This document shows, one piece after another, positions 46,789-57,572 of a stretch of 64,000 nt of DNA. The stretch lies in assembly GCF_052857255.1 (NCBI RefSeq), contig NC_135502.1, positions 159,051,099 to 159,115,098 on the forward strand. The letters run 5' to 3'. Each line of letters opens with the position of its first letter. Within the stretch, counting starts at the first letter, position 1. The stretch comes from Amblyomma americanum. Its lineage: Eukaryota; Arthropoda; Arachnida; Ixodida; Ixodidae. Under the pieces are notes generated by a model. It was not told the DNA's origin. It searched no databases and saw only the letters and a program-made list of their open reading frames with translations. A program made the translations under genes and the position numbers.

Positions 46789-47086
46789 CAGTTGCTAACA
46801 GCATGTCGTTGTCGTGGAGGTCGTCGGGTGAGGTCGTCGGTTGGATCATAGCAGGGAATCGTCGATTTCCGCAGAAACCAGTTGGTCACAGCGTGTCGTC
46901 GTTGAGGTCGTGAGGTCAAGTAGTCCTCGACCGGACCGTAGCCGCCGATCGTCGGGTGGAGGCTCTTGACTCTTGAATGATAAAGGGGGCAGGACCTCTG
47001 TCAAGCTTACGAGCTTTTAGTCCTGTCTCCTTCTCTGTCCAAGAGAAAAATAAAGACAAAGAAATGAAAAAAGACTTCGTCCAATA

Positions 47087-48138
47087 TCATCATCATCATC
47101 ATCATCATCATCAGCCCTACTCCACCTACTCCAGGGCAAAGCCCTCTCCCATGTCTCTAAAATTGACCCTGTGCTTTGCCAGCTGCATCCACCCTTTGCC
47201 TGCAAACTTATTAATCTCATCCACCCACCTAACCTTCTGCCCCCCCCCCCTCCCCGCTACGCTTACTTTCTCTTGGAATCTACTCCGTTACCCTTAAGAA
47301 CCAGCGGTTATCTTGCCTTCGCAATACAGGCCTGGCCCAAGCCCATTTCTTCCTTTTGATTTCGACTAGGATGTCCTTAACTCGCGTTTGTTTCCTCACC
47401 CATTCTGCCGGCTTCCGGTCTTTTAACGTTACACCTATCATTTTTCTTTCCATGGCTCGAGGCGTTGTTCTTAACTTAAGTTGAACTCTTTTCCTTAGCC
47501 TCCACATTTCTGCCCCATAGGTGAGTACTGGTAAGAAACAGCTGTCGTAGACTTTTCTTCTGAGGGAGATTGGTAAACTGCCACTCATGATCTGAGAGAA
47601 CCTGCTAATGCGCTCCACTCCATTCTTATCCTTCTAGTAATCTCCCTCTCAAGATCTGGATCAGCTGTCACTACCTGCTCTAAGGAGACGTATTCTGTTA
47701 CCACTTCCAGCACCTCGCTGCCAATTGTGAAGTACTGTTCCGTTCCTAGACTGTTGAACATTACCTTGGTTTTCTGCAAGTTAATTTTTAGACCTAGCTT
47801 TCTGCTCTGCCTGTCTAACTCATTGATCATGATTTGCAGTTCACCTCCTGAGTGACTCAGCAAGGCAATGTCATCAGCGAATCGCAGATTATTTAGATAT
47901 TCTCCATTTACTTTTATTTCCAAATCTTCCCAATTCATGGCTCGGAATACCTGCTATAAACAGGCGGCGAATAGCATTCGCGAGATCGTGTCTCCTTGCC
48001 TGACGCCCTTCCTTATTGGCATTTTATTGCTGACTTTATGGAGGACTATAGTAGCTGTGCAGTTGCTATATATGTCTTCCAGTATTTTGACATAAGGCTC
48101 TTCTACCCCCTGGTTACGCAATGCCTGTATGTCTGTTG
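47087..48138 (-). mobile_element. RTE-like LINE, 5'-truncated, with target duplication
   Basis: Inserted in the Gypsy element between gag and protease. It is flanked by GTCCAATA (47079-47086 and 48139-48146). The minus-strand coding remnant reads LNNLRFADDIALLSHSGGEL, then KLGLKINLQKTKVMF, then VLTYGAEMWRLRK and ERKMIGVTLKDRK, with one or more frame breaks. This is the palm-to-end part of an RTE-type RT. The 3' tail is a (GAT)n repeat, seen as ATCATC... at 47087-47112. It is 5'-truncated upstream of the FADD motif. Confidence 0.88.
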
Positions 48139-48146
48139 GTCCAATA

Positions 48147-49522
48147 GGGGCGGCCCTACCCCTGGAGGACGCCGTCTTCAGTTTTCCCAATGTGGGGACG
48201 TGCCTCTGAACTGGCCAGAAGACAACGAACGGCTTGGCGAAAAAAACCGCCTTGGGGATGGCGACGGGACAGGCGTTGCTGCAAGGTCGATGGCTGCACG
48301 TTATCGGACAGATATTGCTCGATATCCCGTGGCCGTTTTCCGTAGCGTGGTCCTCCGCCACTGCCCCCCGCAAGCCCATTCTGCGGTAGGGGCAGTGGCG
48401 GAAGATGTGGCCGGGTTCCCCGACGTGGTAGCGGAGTCGCCTATTGTTTGGAGTACGCCAAACGTGCGCTTTCTCATGGTGGACCAGGAGTCCTGCGGTT
48501 CGGCAGGTATAGCTGCAATTGGATACCGCAGTGAAGGCACAGGGGTGACGGGGGTTAAAGCTCGCATCACTTGCCTAGGACGGCTTTGTAGTGCTTCACT
48601 GTACGTCATCACGTAGGGCGCCGGCTGCAGAGCTGGTGGCGGCTGAACAACTCGCCAGACTTCATCTCGGACGACATCCGGTATGGCTGCGACGCTGGCC
48701 TGCGTAGCTTCGAAGCGAAGTTTCTCGAGTTCTTCGCGCACCAGGCTCCTCACAACCTCTCGAAGCTCCTCAGTGGGTATCGACGTAGGCGTACAGTGGT
48801 GAGCGGCTGCTACACTAGACTGACGACCGTAGTGCGCGCCCCGTTCCGGCAAAGAACGCTCCATGCTTGTTGCCTCCTTGGCAAAGTCGGCCACTGTTCT
48901 TGGAGAGTCACGTACCAGTCCGGCAAACAATTGCTCTTTTACGCCGCGCATTAAGTGGCGTACCTTCTTGGCCTTGGGCATGCCAGGGTCGGCGCGATTG
49001 AAAAGTCGCGCCAATATCCTCAATGAACATGGCGATGCTCTCGTTCGGCTGCTGAAACCTCGATTGCACGGCGAATTCCTTCTCCTTTCTTTCGCTGGTT
49101 TTGAAAGTGTCTAAGAGCTCTCGGCGAAAAACCTACCTGTTAGTGAAGGAAGCTTCGTGGTTCTCATACCATGTCTTGGCCGAGTCCTGTAGTGCAAAGT
49201 AGACATTGCGTAATTTGCGCTCGCCGTCCCACTCGTTGGAACCCGCCACACGGTCAAAGCTGGCCAACCAGTCTTCGACGTCCTCAAACCTCTCACCGTG
49301 GAACAAAGGGGGCGACCGAGGTGTATGGAGGACAAACGGCGGGGCATTCCCGGAATGCTGACTTGTCTGGCTAGCCGTAGTGGACGTCATGGCCCTTGCC
49401 AATGTTGTGAGTTGGCCGAACTTGGGTTGTAGGCCTCGCAGGCGGCGGCTCGCCTCGTGGAATCGTGTCGTAGCCTCGCGTTGCGAACTGACGTCAAGGG
49501 TGTCCTCGAGATCAGCGTACAT
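48147..49522 (-). pseudogene. Gypsy gag
   Basis: Starts MYADLEDTLDVSSQ (49522) just inside the LTR. It contains FHGERFEDVEDWLASFDRVA and RNVYFALQDSAKTWYENHEA, the retrotransposon-gag capsid signature. A frame change follows near 49130 and the protein continues with VKEQLFAGLVRDSPRTVADF and the C-terminal Glu-rich part. The zinc knuckle near 48370-48430 reads RYHVGEPGHIFRHCPYR in one frame, so two Cys of CCHC are lost (the copy at 35044 keeps them). The end of gag is cut by the RTE insertion. Confidence 0.78.
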
Positions 49523-49551
49523 GGGCCGTTACCCAGCTGCTCCACCAAATA

Positions 49552-49750
49552 TGTCACCGAGAAACGGTTGACGTACGCAGGGCTGGTTTACTTGCGTTAC
49601 GTATACGCGCAAGACGTTGTTGGTACGCGCAAGGCAGCAGGCAGCACGAGAGATAAAGACGACAAAGCATCTAGCCCCGAGATGGCTCAAGGCTTGAAAA
49701 CAGCCAGGAAATATAGTTTATCAGCGGTACGGCGCCACTAGAGGAATTAG
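49552..49750 (-). repeat. Gypsy 5' LTR
   Basis: Starts on the plus strand with TGTCACCGAGAAACGG, shared with 43497, and runs to about 49750. The outer edge is not certain because the partner LTR is almost completely missing. In the sense direction it ends TCGGTGACA, followed by TATTTGGTGGAGCAGCTGGG, a likely primer-binding region before the gag start. Confidence 0.6.
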
Positions 49751-50559
49751 TAGCGTGGCAATGTCAACTACAATAATAATTCTGTTAGACGTCGCTCATT
49801 TATTGTCAATTCATCGATACCCTGTTGATCATAGTAGTTGATTAGTTTAGGTAGAGACAACTTGGCCGCTACCTACCGTACTCTGCGTGAAAATGATATT
49901 TGCCATGAGGGTTGGTGTCTATATGGGTACACGTAAGGGATGTTTCAGGTTGGCATTTGGTAAAAATGAGTCCAGTTTTCCACGGATTGCACTTTTATAG
50001 CATCTTAGAAGTTTTTTATTATACACGTCTGCCACTTAAAGTATTTTAAGAGTCTGAAAAAATCCTTCCGTATGTTCAAGAAAATGTGCATTTTGTATCG
50101 CTCGTACTGCTTTCTTTTGTAAAATAGTCAATTTATGCAGGTTTCTAGACGTCGTATTTCCAGAAATTGACACACACTAACAGAGATGAGAATGGAAAAG
50201 AGAATGGTATATGAGTTGTTTTATGGCGGCAGGAAGTGAATGCCGGGTTTTGTTAAGCACGACAAGTGATCTGCGAATTTTTGTACACATAGCGTTAATA
50301 TTTTCATTTCAGGACATGCTTTGTGAGAGAATTTCTCCTAATGTTTATCGTGTTTTTCTACTATGATTGAGTAGAAGCCTAATGTAATGTTTCTATCCTT
50401 TTGCTTGAGACCCTCCTGCACGAAAAATAGCCCATTTTGTTTTACATTCATTTAGTACTAGGTTATTTCTAACAGACCAATCTTGAAGGCTACAACACAC
50501 TGAGCTTGCCTGTATTAAAATGCTTTTCAAATCCTTTCCTTCTTCGTATATCATTTATC

Positions 50560-52620
50560 TCATTTATATATTAAAGAAAAAGTACCGGACCCAGGATGCT
50601 ACCTTGCGGCACACCTGATTTTATCGGTCGGTTACGCGATTTCTCTTCATGTATTTGGACAAACTGACTGCGTCTGTTTAAATATCACTTAAATAACTTC
50701 AATGGCGTCCAACAGAAGCCATAGGACTCGAGTTTACAGAGAAGTAGCTTATGATTTACGCAATCAAAAGCCTTGCTGAAATCTAAATATATACCTAGCG
50801 TCATGAGTCTTTCTTCAAAATTATATAGGATCATATCTTTTTGTAGCAAGAGAGCAATTTCAGTCGAGCGTTTTTTCCTAAATTCATTCTGACAGTCAGT
50901 AATTAGGTCATGTTTTTGTGAAAAACTGTCTATACGGACATAAATTATCTTTTCCAGAATTTTCGAAAATATGGGCATCATGGATATTGGGCGATGGTTT
51001 GTTAGGCTATATTTATCGCTTGCTTTATGAATAACGACGACCTTTGCTATCTGCATCTGTTTCGGAAAAACGTCAGTGGAAAGGACAGCATTGAAAATAT
51101 GTGTTAACACTGGCGAAATTAATTCTATAACATGTTTCACTGGGCTAACTTCTATGCCATCCGCGTCTGGGCAACAGCTGTTTTTGAAGCCATTAAATAT
51201 TTTACAGACTTCATGGATGGAATTGGGTGCGATGATTATTGATTGTGGAACAACTGGAATGCTTGAAACAGTACCTAAGTGACTGTTTCTGTCCGCTAAT
51301 TCAACCAAAATGTCATTGAATCTATCTGCCAGTTTTATGCCATTTATTGTTTTCTATTCAGCATTTCGTTTAACTTCCGCCACATGACGTCGCTTGTTTT
51401 TATGCTATCTTTACTGAAAATGCGATGTCAGTACTTTATCTAAGCTTTCTGTTTCTTCTTGTTTATTTTATTTCAAAGTGTTTTAAAGCCCATTCGTTTC
51501 CTTGGGTCACAGGTTTTCAGGAAGGACTGATACAGTTTAATTTTTATTTTAATTCGGTTAATAAGGTGCCTTGAGATCCACGGTGTACGTGATTTACTAT
51601 AACTTGAAAAAAGATGTAGCGCAAAAGAGAGTAGCACGGGAGGGAGACACGACAAAGTCGAACGCCAAAGACGAAGCGTTTGTCTTTTCGTGTCTCCCTC
51701 CTGTGCTACTCTGTTTTGCGCTACATCTTACCTCAAATATGTGACACCAACTCGCCCAGCAACAAGTTTTATTGAATCTTATACCTTCGATGCTTTTGAA
51801 AAGGGAAGGACTGAAATATCTTATTTTTTATGTAGCTACGAAATTTTTGTATGCCTTATTTGCATCACTGAGGCCATAATTCCGCTAAAATTTGCTTCAG
51901 CTATTTTTTCTGTAACTTTTTAGCGTACTTGGCGTTATCAGATGATACGTATAATTTTCGTTTTCACTAGGCAGTTGCACAAAATACTGTTTCACAAATA
52001 AAAATATGGGCAAATGATCGCTGTTATCAGAGCTTATCGTACCAGGTACCGTATCCTCAGTAGACTCATTTGTGATAAATGTGCCGTGTAATGATGACGT
52101 TAACGCGGCAATACGCGTGGGTGAGGTGACAGTACTAAAGAAACCATTAAACTCAAATATAGATGAGAAGGTTGTTGAAGGCGTTGAGTCTTTCAAAAGG
52201 TCGATGTTGAAATCTCCACCAATTGTGAGGTTGTGTCCAGGATCATTTGCAAATGAAAGATAACTATCAGTGAAGTCAGATAAAGGTGAAAGACTTCCAC
52301 AGGGAGGACGATAAACAACTGCGAATAAGTTGTTGCGTTCTTTGAGGAACAGCACTTCGTAATTTTGTGTTATAATACTGTAATCGGACACTACTACACA
52401 GCCTGGTATAAGTGTTTGAATTGAGATACCGCCACCTCTGCTTAGGTGACGGTTTAGACAGAAATTATCGTAGGTGGGTAATATAAGGTATTCTGCGTTA
52501 TTTGTGTACCAGGCTTCAGTCAGCATAGTGATATTGAAGTTAAACGTGCATGATTCTATTAATAAGGATATGTCATCTCGTTTCGATTGAACTGAACACG
52601 CGTTTAAACGCAGCAAGCTT
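50560..52620 (-). pseudogene. LINE ORF2: endonuclease and RT, broken
   Basis: Endonuclease (51897-52620): LLRLNACSVQSKRDDISLLI, ITMLTEAWYTNN, LSRGGGISIQ, VVYRPPCGSL, LTIGGDFNIDLL, SDNSDHLPIF. The frame then breaks at the foldback region. RT (50560-51308): CCPDADGIEVSPVKHV, NHRPISMMPIFSKILEK, NEFRKKRSTEIAL, YLDFSKAFDCVNHKLL, then in another frame SGVPQGSILGPVLFLIY. The FADD block itself is not readable in one frame. The catalytic set of an APE-type LINE is otherwise recognisable. Confidence 0.78.
51611..51729. mobile_element. 119-bp foldback (hairpin) insertion
   Basis: The left arm AAGATGTAGCGCAAAAGAGA, then GTAGCACGGGAGGGAGACAC, pairs with the right arm GTGTCTCCCTCCTGTGCTAC, then TCTGTTTTGCGCTACATCTT, with only a few mismatches. 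The arms are about 47 bp and the loop about 25 bp. It interrupts LINE ORF2. It is either a small foldback transposon or the remnant of an insertion with very long inverted ends. Confidence 0.85.
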
Positions 52621-52838
52621 AAAAATTTAGTTCTTTGTGGACCGATTGCATTCATAATATCTTGAGGCAAAATGTAGTTTCCAGACATGTCACACCTAGA
52701 CCGGTACTCTGAATACACATACTTAGAAATACTCGGTCTACTCCGAATAAGCGGTGCAGATCTTGCTGATGTCGCTTTCTCTGATGACAAGAACATTAGG
52801 CGAAGTTTCATTCTGGCGCGCAAAATTGCTACCATTCC

Positions 52839-53367
52839 TCACCCACATGAACTTCCAGTCGTGCTCGTGTATGGTGCGATAGCCCTTCCCAGAAGCCGCT
52901 TTATTTGAGGGCAGATGTGCTGGTTCACGAAAATAGGCGACTCATTTTTCGTGCCAAGCAAAGAATACGTTATCCGTTTCTTGCGAGCCTTATCGAGAAC
53001 TTTGTCTCGTTTTTCGCGGGGCTGGAATTGCACTATTATGTTAGTTAAGTTGGTTTCTTTGGTTGGCACCCTGCGCCAAACGTCCACGTCGTTGGACGAT
53101 ATGGTTTGCCAATAGCGTCTCCGATTTTCTGAAGCATGTCGACCAGGTTCTCGTTTGGTGTTTGCGTTGGCTAGAGTTGGTTTCATAGAGATTACTGCTG
53201 ATAAAATTAATGCTCGTTTTGATTTCATCAAGTTCCATACGCAAGATTCTTTCTTCTGACCGTATGCTCCGTTCGAGTGATTCTTTAAATGCTTTCCACT
53301 CAGACTTTATTTCCTCCTTGCAATCATTCAACAATTTCAACATCTCTTTAGCCATAATCAATACCAA
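52839..53367 (-). pseudogene. LINE ORF1, frameshifted
   Basis: Starts MVLIMAKEMLKLLND (53367) with a charged coiled coil (ESLERSIRSEERILRMELDE). It then changes frame near 53110-53230 and continues RYWQTISSNDVDVWRRVPTK, NIIVQFQPREKRDKVLDKAR and NESPIFVNQHICPQIKRLLG. This is the coiled coil plus nucleic-acid-binding layout of ORF1 proteins in CR1/Jockey LINEs, without a zinc knuckle. Confidence 0.7.
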
Positions 53368-53516
53368 CTCGCCCAGTTCGCAGCTTTAATGATTGTGTCC
53401 CGTTGTTTTATTGCGCTGTTCAAATATGAATCTTTAGCCATAATACCAGGCACCAGGCAGCAGCAAAAGCAATATCAGACGGTATTAACCGTACGGGAAT
53501 ACAGAAATGTACTAAC

Positions 53517-53825
53517 CTGCAAGGTGCAGAAAGAACTGCTTAGAGTTCTGCTTGTAGCGCTGTCCCTGCTGCCAAGTGCCAAAATGCCGGGATACTTCGG
53601 CTTTATGTCTTCTTCGGCAGTCACGTGGCCCACTTGCAAGCCACACGTATATGATGTAGCGTTTGAAAAGGGGAAGCCCGTCCGATGTTTTTTTTTTTTC
53701 AGAATCCAACAATGCTTGCGTAGTCTCAACCATGCTTGCGTAGTCCCGGTTAGCGGCAAAACTGCAAGGTGCAGAAAGAATTTCTTAGTGTCCTGCTCGT
53801 AGCACTGTCACTGCTGCCAAGTCAG
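53517..53825 (+). repeat. 64-bp direct repeat spaced 245 bp
   Basis: CTGCAAGGTGCAGAAAGAA followed by about 45 similar bases ending CTGCTGCCAAGT occurs at 53517-53580 and 53762-53825. The second copy is cut by a SINE at 53826. The position just upstream of a minus-strand LINE fits 5' leader monomers. A tandem CATGCTTGCGTAGTC pair lies at about 53710-53745. Confidence 0.75.
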
Positions 53826-54014
53826 GGACGCTGTAGTGAAGGGCTACGGAAATTTCCACCACCTGGGGTTCTTTCTCGTGCACTGACATCGCGCAGTATA
53901 CGGGCCTCTAGAATTTCGCCTCCATCGCAATTCGACTGCCGCGGCTGGGACCTAACCCGCGTCTTTCGGGTCAGTAACCGAGTGCCATAACCACTGATCC
54001 ATCGCAGCGGCTGA
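53826..54014 (-). mobile_element. SINE, 3' end missing
   Basis: From the body (GACGCTGTAGTGAAGGGC) to the tRNA-like head (box A region TGGATCAGTGG on the minus strand). The GTTTAACGTCCC end is missing, so it is truncated at the 3' side, unlike a typical insertion. Later deletion or recombination is likely. Confidence 0.8.
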
Positions 54015-54725
54015 CGTCCTGTGTACTCAGGTTGTTACGCGTCTAAGACGCCTATCTGTCCATCCCTGAAAGCAGTTTCAGATTCGCGTTTTCACCGGGT
54101 ACGTGATTTTATCTGCATGACGTGCGTGTTTTAAAAAATATTCCGTTTCGCTGCGAACGTACAGTGCAGAATGGCTCACAGCGGAAACATATTTCAGCTC
54201 GCTGTAGGAGAAACTGTTATTTCGTCATATTCCAGCAAGGAGAGCCTTGCGCAAGGATGGACCTACTGCTGCTGCTGGTGCTGAACAGGGAAGTTTTATT
54301 TTCTTTCAAGCGTAGCCTTATGCCTTTCTTCTTCCCGCTGGCAGTAAGCCACACATCCTGTTTCACTCCACCAGTGGTGCAAGGCAAGGGCAATGTCAGC
54401 GTAGTGCTGGTCTCATCTGTATGCAACCGCAACTTGGGCGAACTTAGATGGAGAAAGTGCGCTAATAGTACCAGGCCATAAATTTGTGGCGTAGCGGTTT
54501 TACCGGGGCATGCTAGTAAACGACACAGTAACAAAAGAGTTGTAGCATATCCAAGACAAACACAAGAAAAGGCCACACAGGACTAGCGCTAACTTCATCT
54601 AACTATTCACCGACAGCGCAGCAAATACAAAGGAAAGCCGTGCGCAGAATACACTGCTTGAAGAACATTTACTTTTCAGGTAAGCATAATTTTCATCTTC
54701 AGCCCGACTACAGTCACTGTAGCTC
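54015..54725. other. Unassigned spacer
   Basis: No recognised gene. Overlapping open frames on both strands near 54122-54576 have no domain I can name. CACACAGGACTAGCGCTAAC near 54573 resembles ACAGGACCAGCGCTGACTAA at the end of the Penelope-like element (60347), so a small terminal fragment of that family may be present. Confidence 0.4.
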
Positions 54726-55706
54726 AAACAAATCTCGCATACTTCACCCGGTCGTGTGCCAGCTGCGGCCACATTATCCCCGCGGGCTTCTTAAGCTCAT
54801 CTGCCCACTTAAGTTGTTGTCGCCAACTACTACGCTTGCCTTCTCTCGGAGTTCACTTTGTTACCCAGGGACCAGCAGTTATAAACTTTAGCATCACATG
54901 CCCTGCCCAAGCCCATTACCTCCACTTGATTGCAACTAGGATGTCATTAACCCGCGTTTGGTTCCTCACCCACTCTGCCCGCTTCTGGTCTCTTCACATT
55001 ACATCTATAATTTTTTCCATACCTCGCTGCATTGCGCTAAACTTAAGCTGAACTCTTTTCGTTAGCCTCAATGGTTATGCCCCATAGGGAAGTAAGGATA
55101 AGATGCAGCTGCTATATACATTCCTCTTGAGATATATTCGTAAACTGCCACTCTTGACCTGAAAGAACCTGCAAAATGGGCACCACCCTGTTCCCGTTCT
55201 AGTTATTTCACATTAATGATCCGGATCAGCTGTCACTACCTGCCCTAAGTAGACGTATTTCTTTACCACTTCCAGCACCTCGTTGCCCATTCTGAAGAGC
55301 TGTTCCCTCACAAGACTACTGAACATTACTTTGGTTTTCTGCATGTTAATTTTCAGACCCACCGTCCTGCTCTGCCTGTCTCAATCATTCATCATGCTTT
55401 GCAGTTCACCATCTTAGTGACTGAGCAAGGCAATGTCATCCGCGAATTGCAGATTAGTCAGATTAGTGCGGTATTCTCCATTGAACTCTTATCCCCATCA
55501 GTACTGCAATCCAGGCCTCTGAATACACCTTGTAAACAGGCGGAGGATAGCAATCACGAGGCCATGTCTCCGTGCATGACACCCTATCTGATTGGAATTT
55601 TATTGCTGACATTATGGAGGACTAGGGTAGCTGTGCACGCGCTATAAATATCTTCCGGTATTTTTAAATAAGGCTCTCTACACCCTGTTTCCGCAATCCT
55701 TGTATG
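54726..55706 (-). mobile_element. RTE-like LINE copy, minus strand, decayed
   Basis: Nucleotide-level match by eye to the RTE at 47087-48138 over nearly its whole length (for example GTCCTGCTCTGCCTGTCTCA, ACTGAGCAAGGCAATGTCAT, TTGCTGACATTATGGAGGAC). Many indels and stops. It is the inverted partner of the copy at 56098. Confidence 0.82.
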
Positions 55707-55722
55707 ACTGCTGAAGTTGCGA

Positions 55723-55962
55723 CTTAGTCGTTTATGGGGGTTTAACGTTCCAAAGACACTAAGGCTATGAGAGACGCCGTAGTGAAGGGCTCCGGAAATT
55801 TCAACCACCTCGGGTTCTTTAACGCATGCTGACGTCGCGCAGTGCACGGACCATTAGAAATTCGCCTCCATCGAAATTCGACCGGCGAGGCAGGGATCGA
55901 ACCCGCGTCTTTAGGGTCAGCACCTTAGTGACATAACCATTGCGTCACCAGGGGGCGGACTG
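55723..55962 (-). mobile_element. tRNA-derived tick SINE, nearly full length
   Basis: Body and head present. Box B appears as GGATCGAACCC on the plus strand (the region reads GGCAGGGATCGAACCCGCG), with the head near 55930-55962. It separates two inverted RTE copies. Confidence 0.85.
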
Positions 55963-56097
55963 AGTTAAATCTGTTTTCGTCACCCGTAAAGGCTATATCT
56001 AAGGGTTGATTATACTCTGCGGATTTCTCTATCACCTAATTAATAGTGTGAATATGGTGTATTCTGCATTCTGGTGCATACCTGGTGCATTCTGGTG

Positions 56098-57030
56098 TAT
56101 ACAGCACAGCTAACATAGTCCTTCATAAAGACCGCAATAAAATTCCAATAAGAAAGGGCGTCAGGCAAGGAGACACAATCTCGCCAAGGCTATTCACCAC
56201 CTGTTTGCAGGAAGTGTTCCGAGACCTGAACTGGGAATAGTTGGGGATAAGAGTTAATAGGGAATCCCTAAATAATCTGCGATTCGCTGATGACATTGCC
56301 TTGCTGAGTCACTCAGGAGGTGAACTGCAAGCCAAGATCAAAGAGTTAGACAGACAGAGTAGAACGGTGGGCCTAAAAATTATCATGCAGAAAACCAAAG
56401 TAAGGTCCAACAGTCTAGCAAGGGAAGAGCACTTCACAATTGGCAGCGAGGTGCTGGAAGTAGTAACGGAATACGTCTACTTAGGGCAGGTAGCGACCGC
56501 TGGTCCGGATCATGAGAGGGAAATAACTAGCTGGACCAGAATGGGGTCGAGCGCATATGACAGGTTCTCTCAGATCATGAATAGCAGGTTACCAATATCC
56601 CTGTACTCACCTACCGGTACTCACCTACGGGGCAGAAACGCTAACGAAAAGGGTCCAGCTAAGGACCCCGCAGCGAGGCATGGAAAGAAAAATGATAGGT
56701 GTAACGTTAGCAGACCGGAAGCGGGCAGAGGGGGTGAGGGAACAAACGCGTAATAAGACATCCTAGTAGTAATCAACAGGAAGAATTGTGCTTGGGCAGG
56801 GCATGTGATGCGAAGGCAAGATAACCGCTGGTCCTTAAGGGTAATGAAGTGGTTTCCAAGAGAAGGCAAGCGTAGCAGGGGGCGGCAGAAAGTTAGATGG
56901 GCGGATGAGATTAGGTAGTTTGCCGGCATAGGGTCGGCGCAGCTTGCAAATGGCACGGTTAATTTGAGAGACATGGGAGAGGCCTTTGCCCTGCAGTGGG
57001 TGCAGTCAGGCTGCTGCTGCTGATGATGAC
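56098..57030 (+). pseudogene. RTE-like LINE ORF2 fragment, plus strand
   Basis: Reads RKGVRQGDTISPRLFTTCLQ, then NNLRFADDIALLSHSGGELQ, then VGLKIIMQKTKVRSNSL and LEVVTEYVYLGQV. The frame is lost near 56600-56760, but the C-terminal stretch and 3' end (GACATGGGAGAGGCCTTTGC, CTGCTGCTGATGATGACA) follow. It is in the same family as, and inverted relative to, 54726-55706. Catalytic FADD is intact but the copy is 5'-truncated. Confidence 0.8.
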
Positions 57031-57260
57031 ATAGTGTATTGCCGAGTAGCTTTTCCAAAAGCATGCCTGATAATTTGGTTGATTGAAGTCTAAGGTTGTC
57101 TTGACTCGACTAGCGATTATTATAGTAAAGACCTTACAGGCACCGGACATTATGCTGATCGGTTCGTAATTTTTAATATTTTTGACGTCGCCTTTCTTAT
57201 GGATTAAGGTATTACATTTTACTATTTCGAACGTATTTGTAGGAAACAGTCATTGAATGG
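57031..57260 (-). pseudogene. LINE RT fragment (fingers region)
   Basis: Minus-strand text NTLIHKKGDVKNIKNYEPIS, ACKVFTIIIASRVKTTLDFN and QPNYQACFWKSYS matches the RT segment normally just upstream of the FADD-bearing part (compare KKGD...NYRPIS...K.FT.I...R). It begins exactly where the plus-strand RTE copy ends, so two opposite pieces, probably of one family, are joined tail to tail. Confidence 0.68.
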
Positions 57261-57564
57261 TGCTTAAATGTACATGATGCGGCAATTTCCAGAAAACATT
57301 TATTTCTGCAGTCTTTATATGTCATTACAGCACATAAAACAAACGCGCTACGATTTCGAAGCGTCTAAATATAGGATGGGTTTTTTTTTTTCAAGAGCCA
57401 GTATGTGCCAGAGGCCGAGAATGAAAGAGGGAGAATTAACTCTACGTCAGCTGATAAAGTGAGAACATCTAATTACTGATAAACGCGCAAATACAGCTCT
57501 CAAAAGCAATACAACGTTGATGACAGCGCGATTCACAAATTCCGCGGGACTTCTTGAAGTACTC
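57261..57564. other. Unassigned spacer
   Basis: No recognised gene. The 64-codon open frame at 57268-57462 has no known domain and a poly-T tract interrupts the region. Confidence 0.4.
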
Positions 57565-57572
57565 ATTACTTG

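Larger units (their letters stand above)
43497..49750 (-). mobile_element. Gypsy LTR retrotransposon, decayed, 3' LTR nearly lost
   Basis: Read right to left: LTR (about 49552-49750), gag (48147-49522), an RTE insertion (47087-48138), protease (46303-46788), RT-RNase H (44593-46250) and integrase (43530-44430). The last 31 bp of the LTR (TGTCACCGAGAAACGGTTGA plus CGTACGCAGGG on the plus strand) recur at 43497-43527, directly after the integrase reading. Domain order PR-RT-RH-INT is the Ty3/Gypsy order. Every ORF is broken somewhere. Confidence 0.82.
49770..53395 (-). mobile_element. CR1/Jockey-type LINE, decayed, nearly full length
   Basis: ORF1 is at 52839-53367, the ORF2 endonuclease at 51897-52620, RT at 50560-51308, and the C-terminal region down to about 49900 (for example QKRAVRAIQNAHFL-like text in pieces near 50060-50120). 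A 119-bp foldback is inserted between endonuclease and RT. The boundary with the Gypsy LTR lies near 49760. Confidence 0.78.

Noticed and set aside
47996..48616. 206-codon plus-strand open frame
   Set aside because: It spans the RTE/Gypsy junction on the antisense strand; both elements read on the minus strand.
51611..51729. Hairpin as a transcription terminator
   Set aside because: Arms of 47 bp inside a LINE coding region of an animal genome; an insertion is the better explanation.
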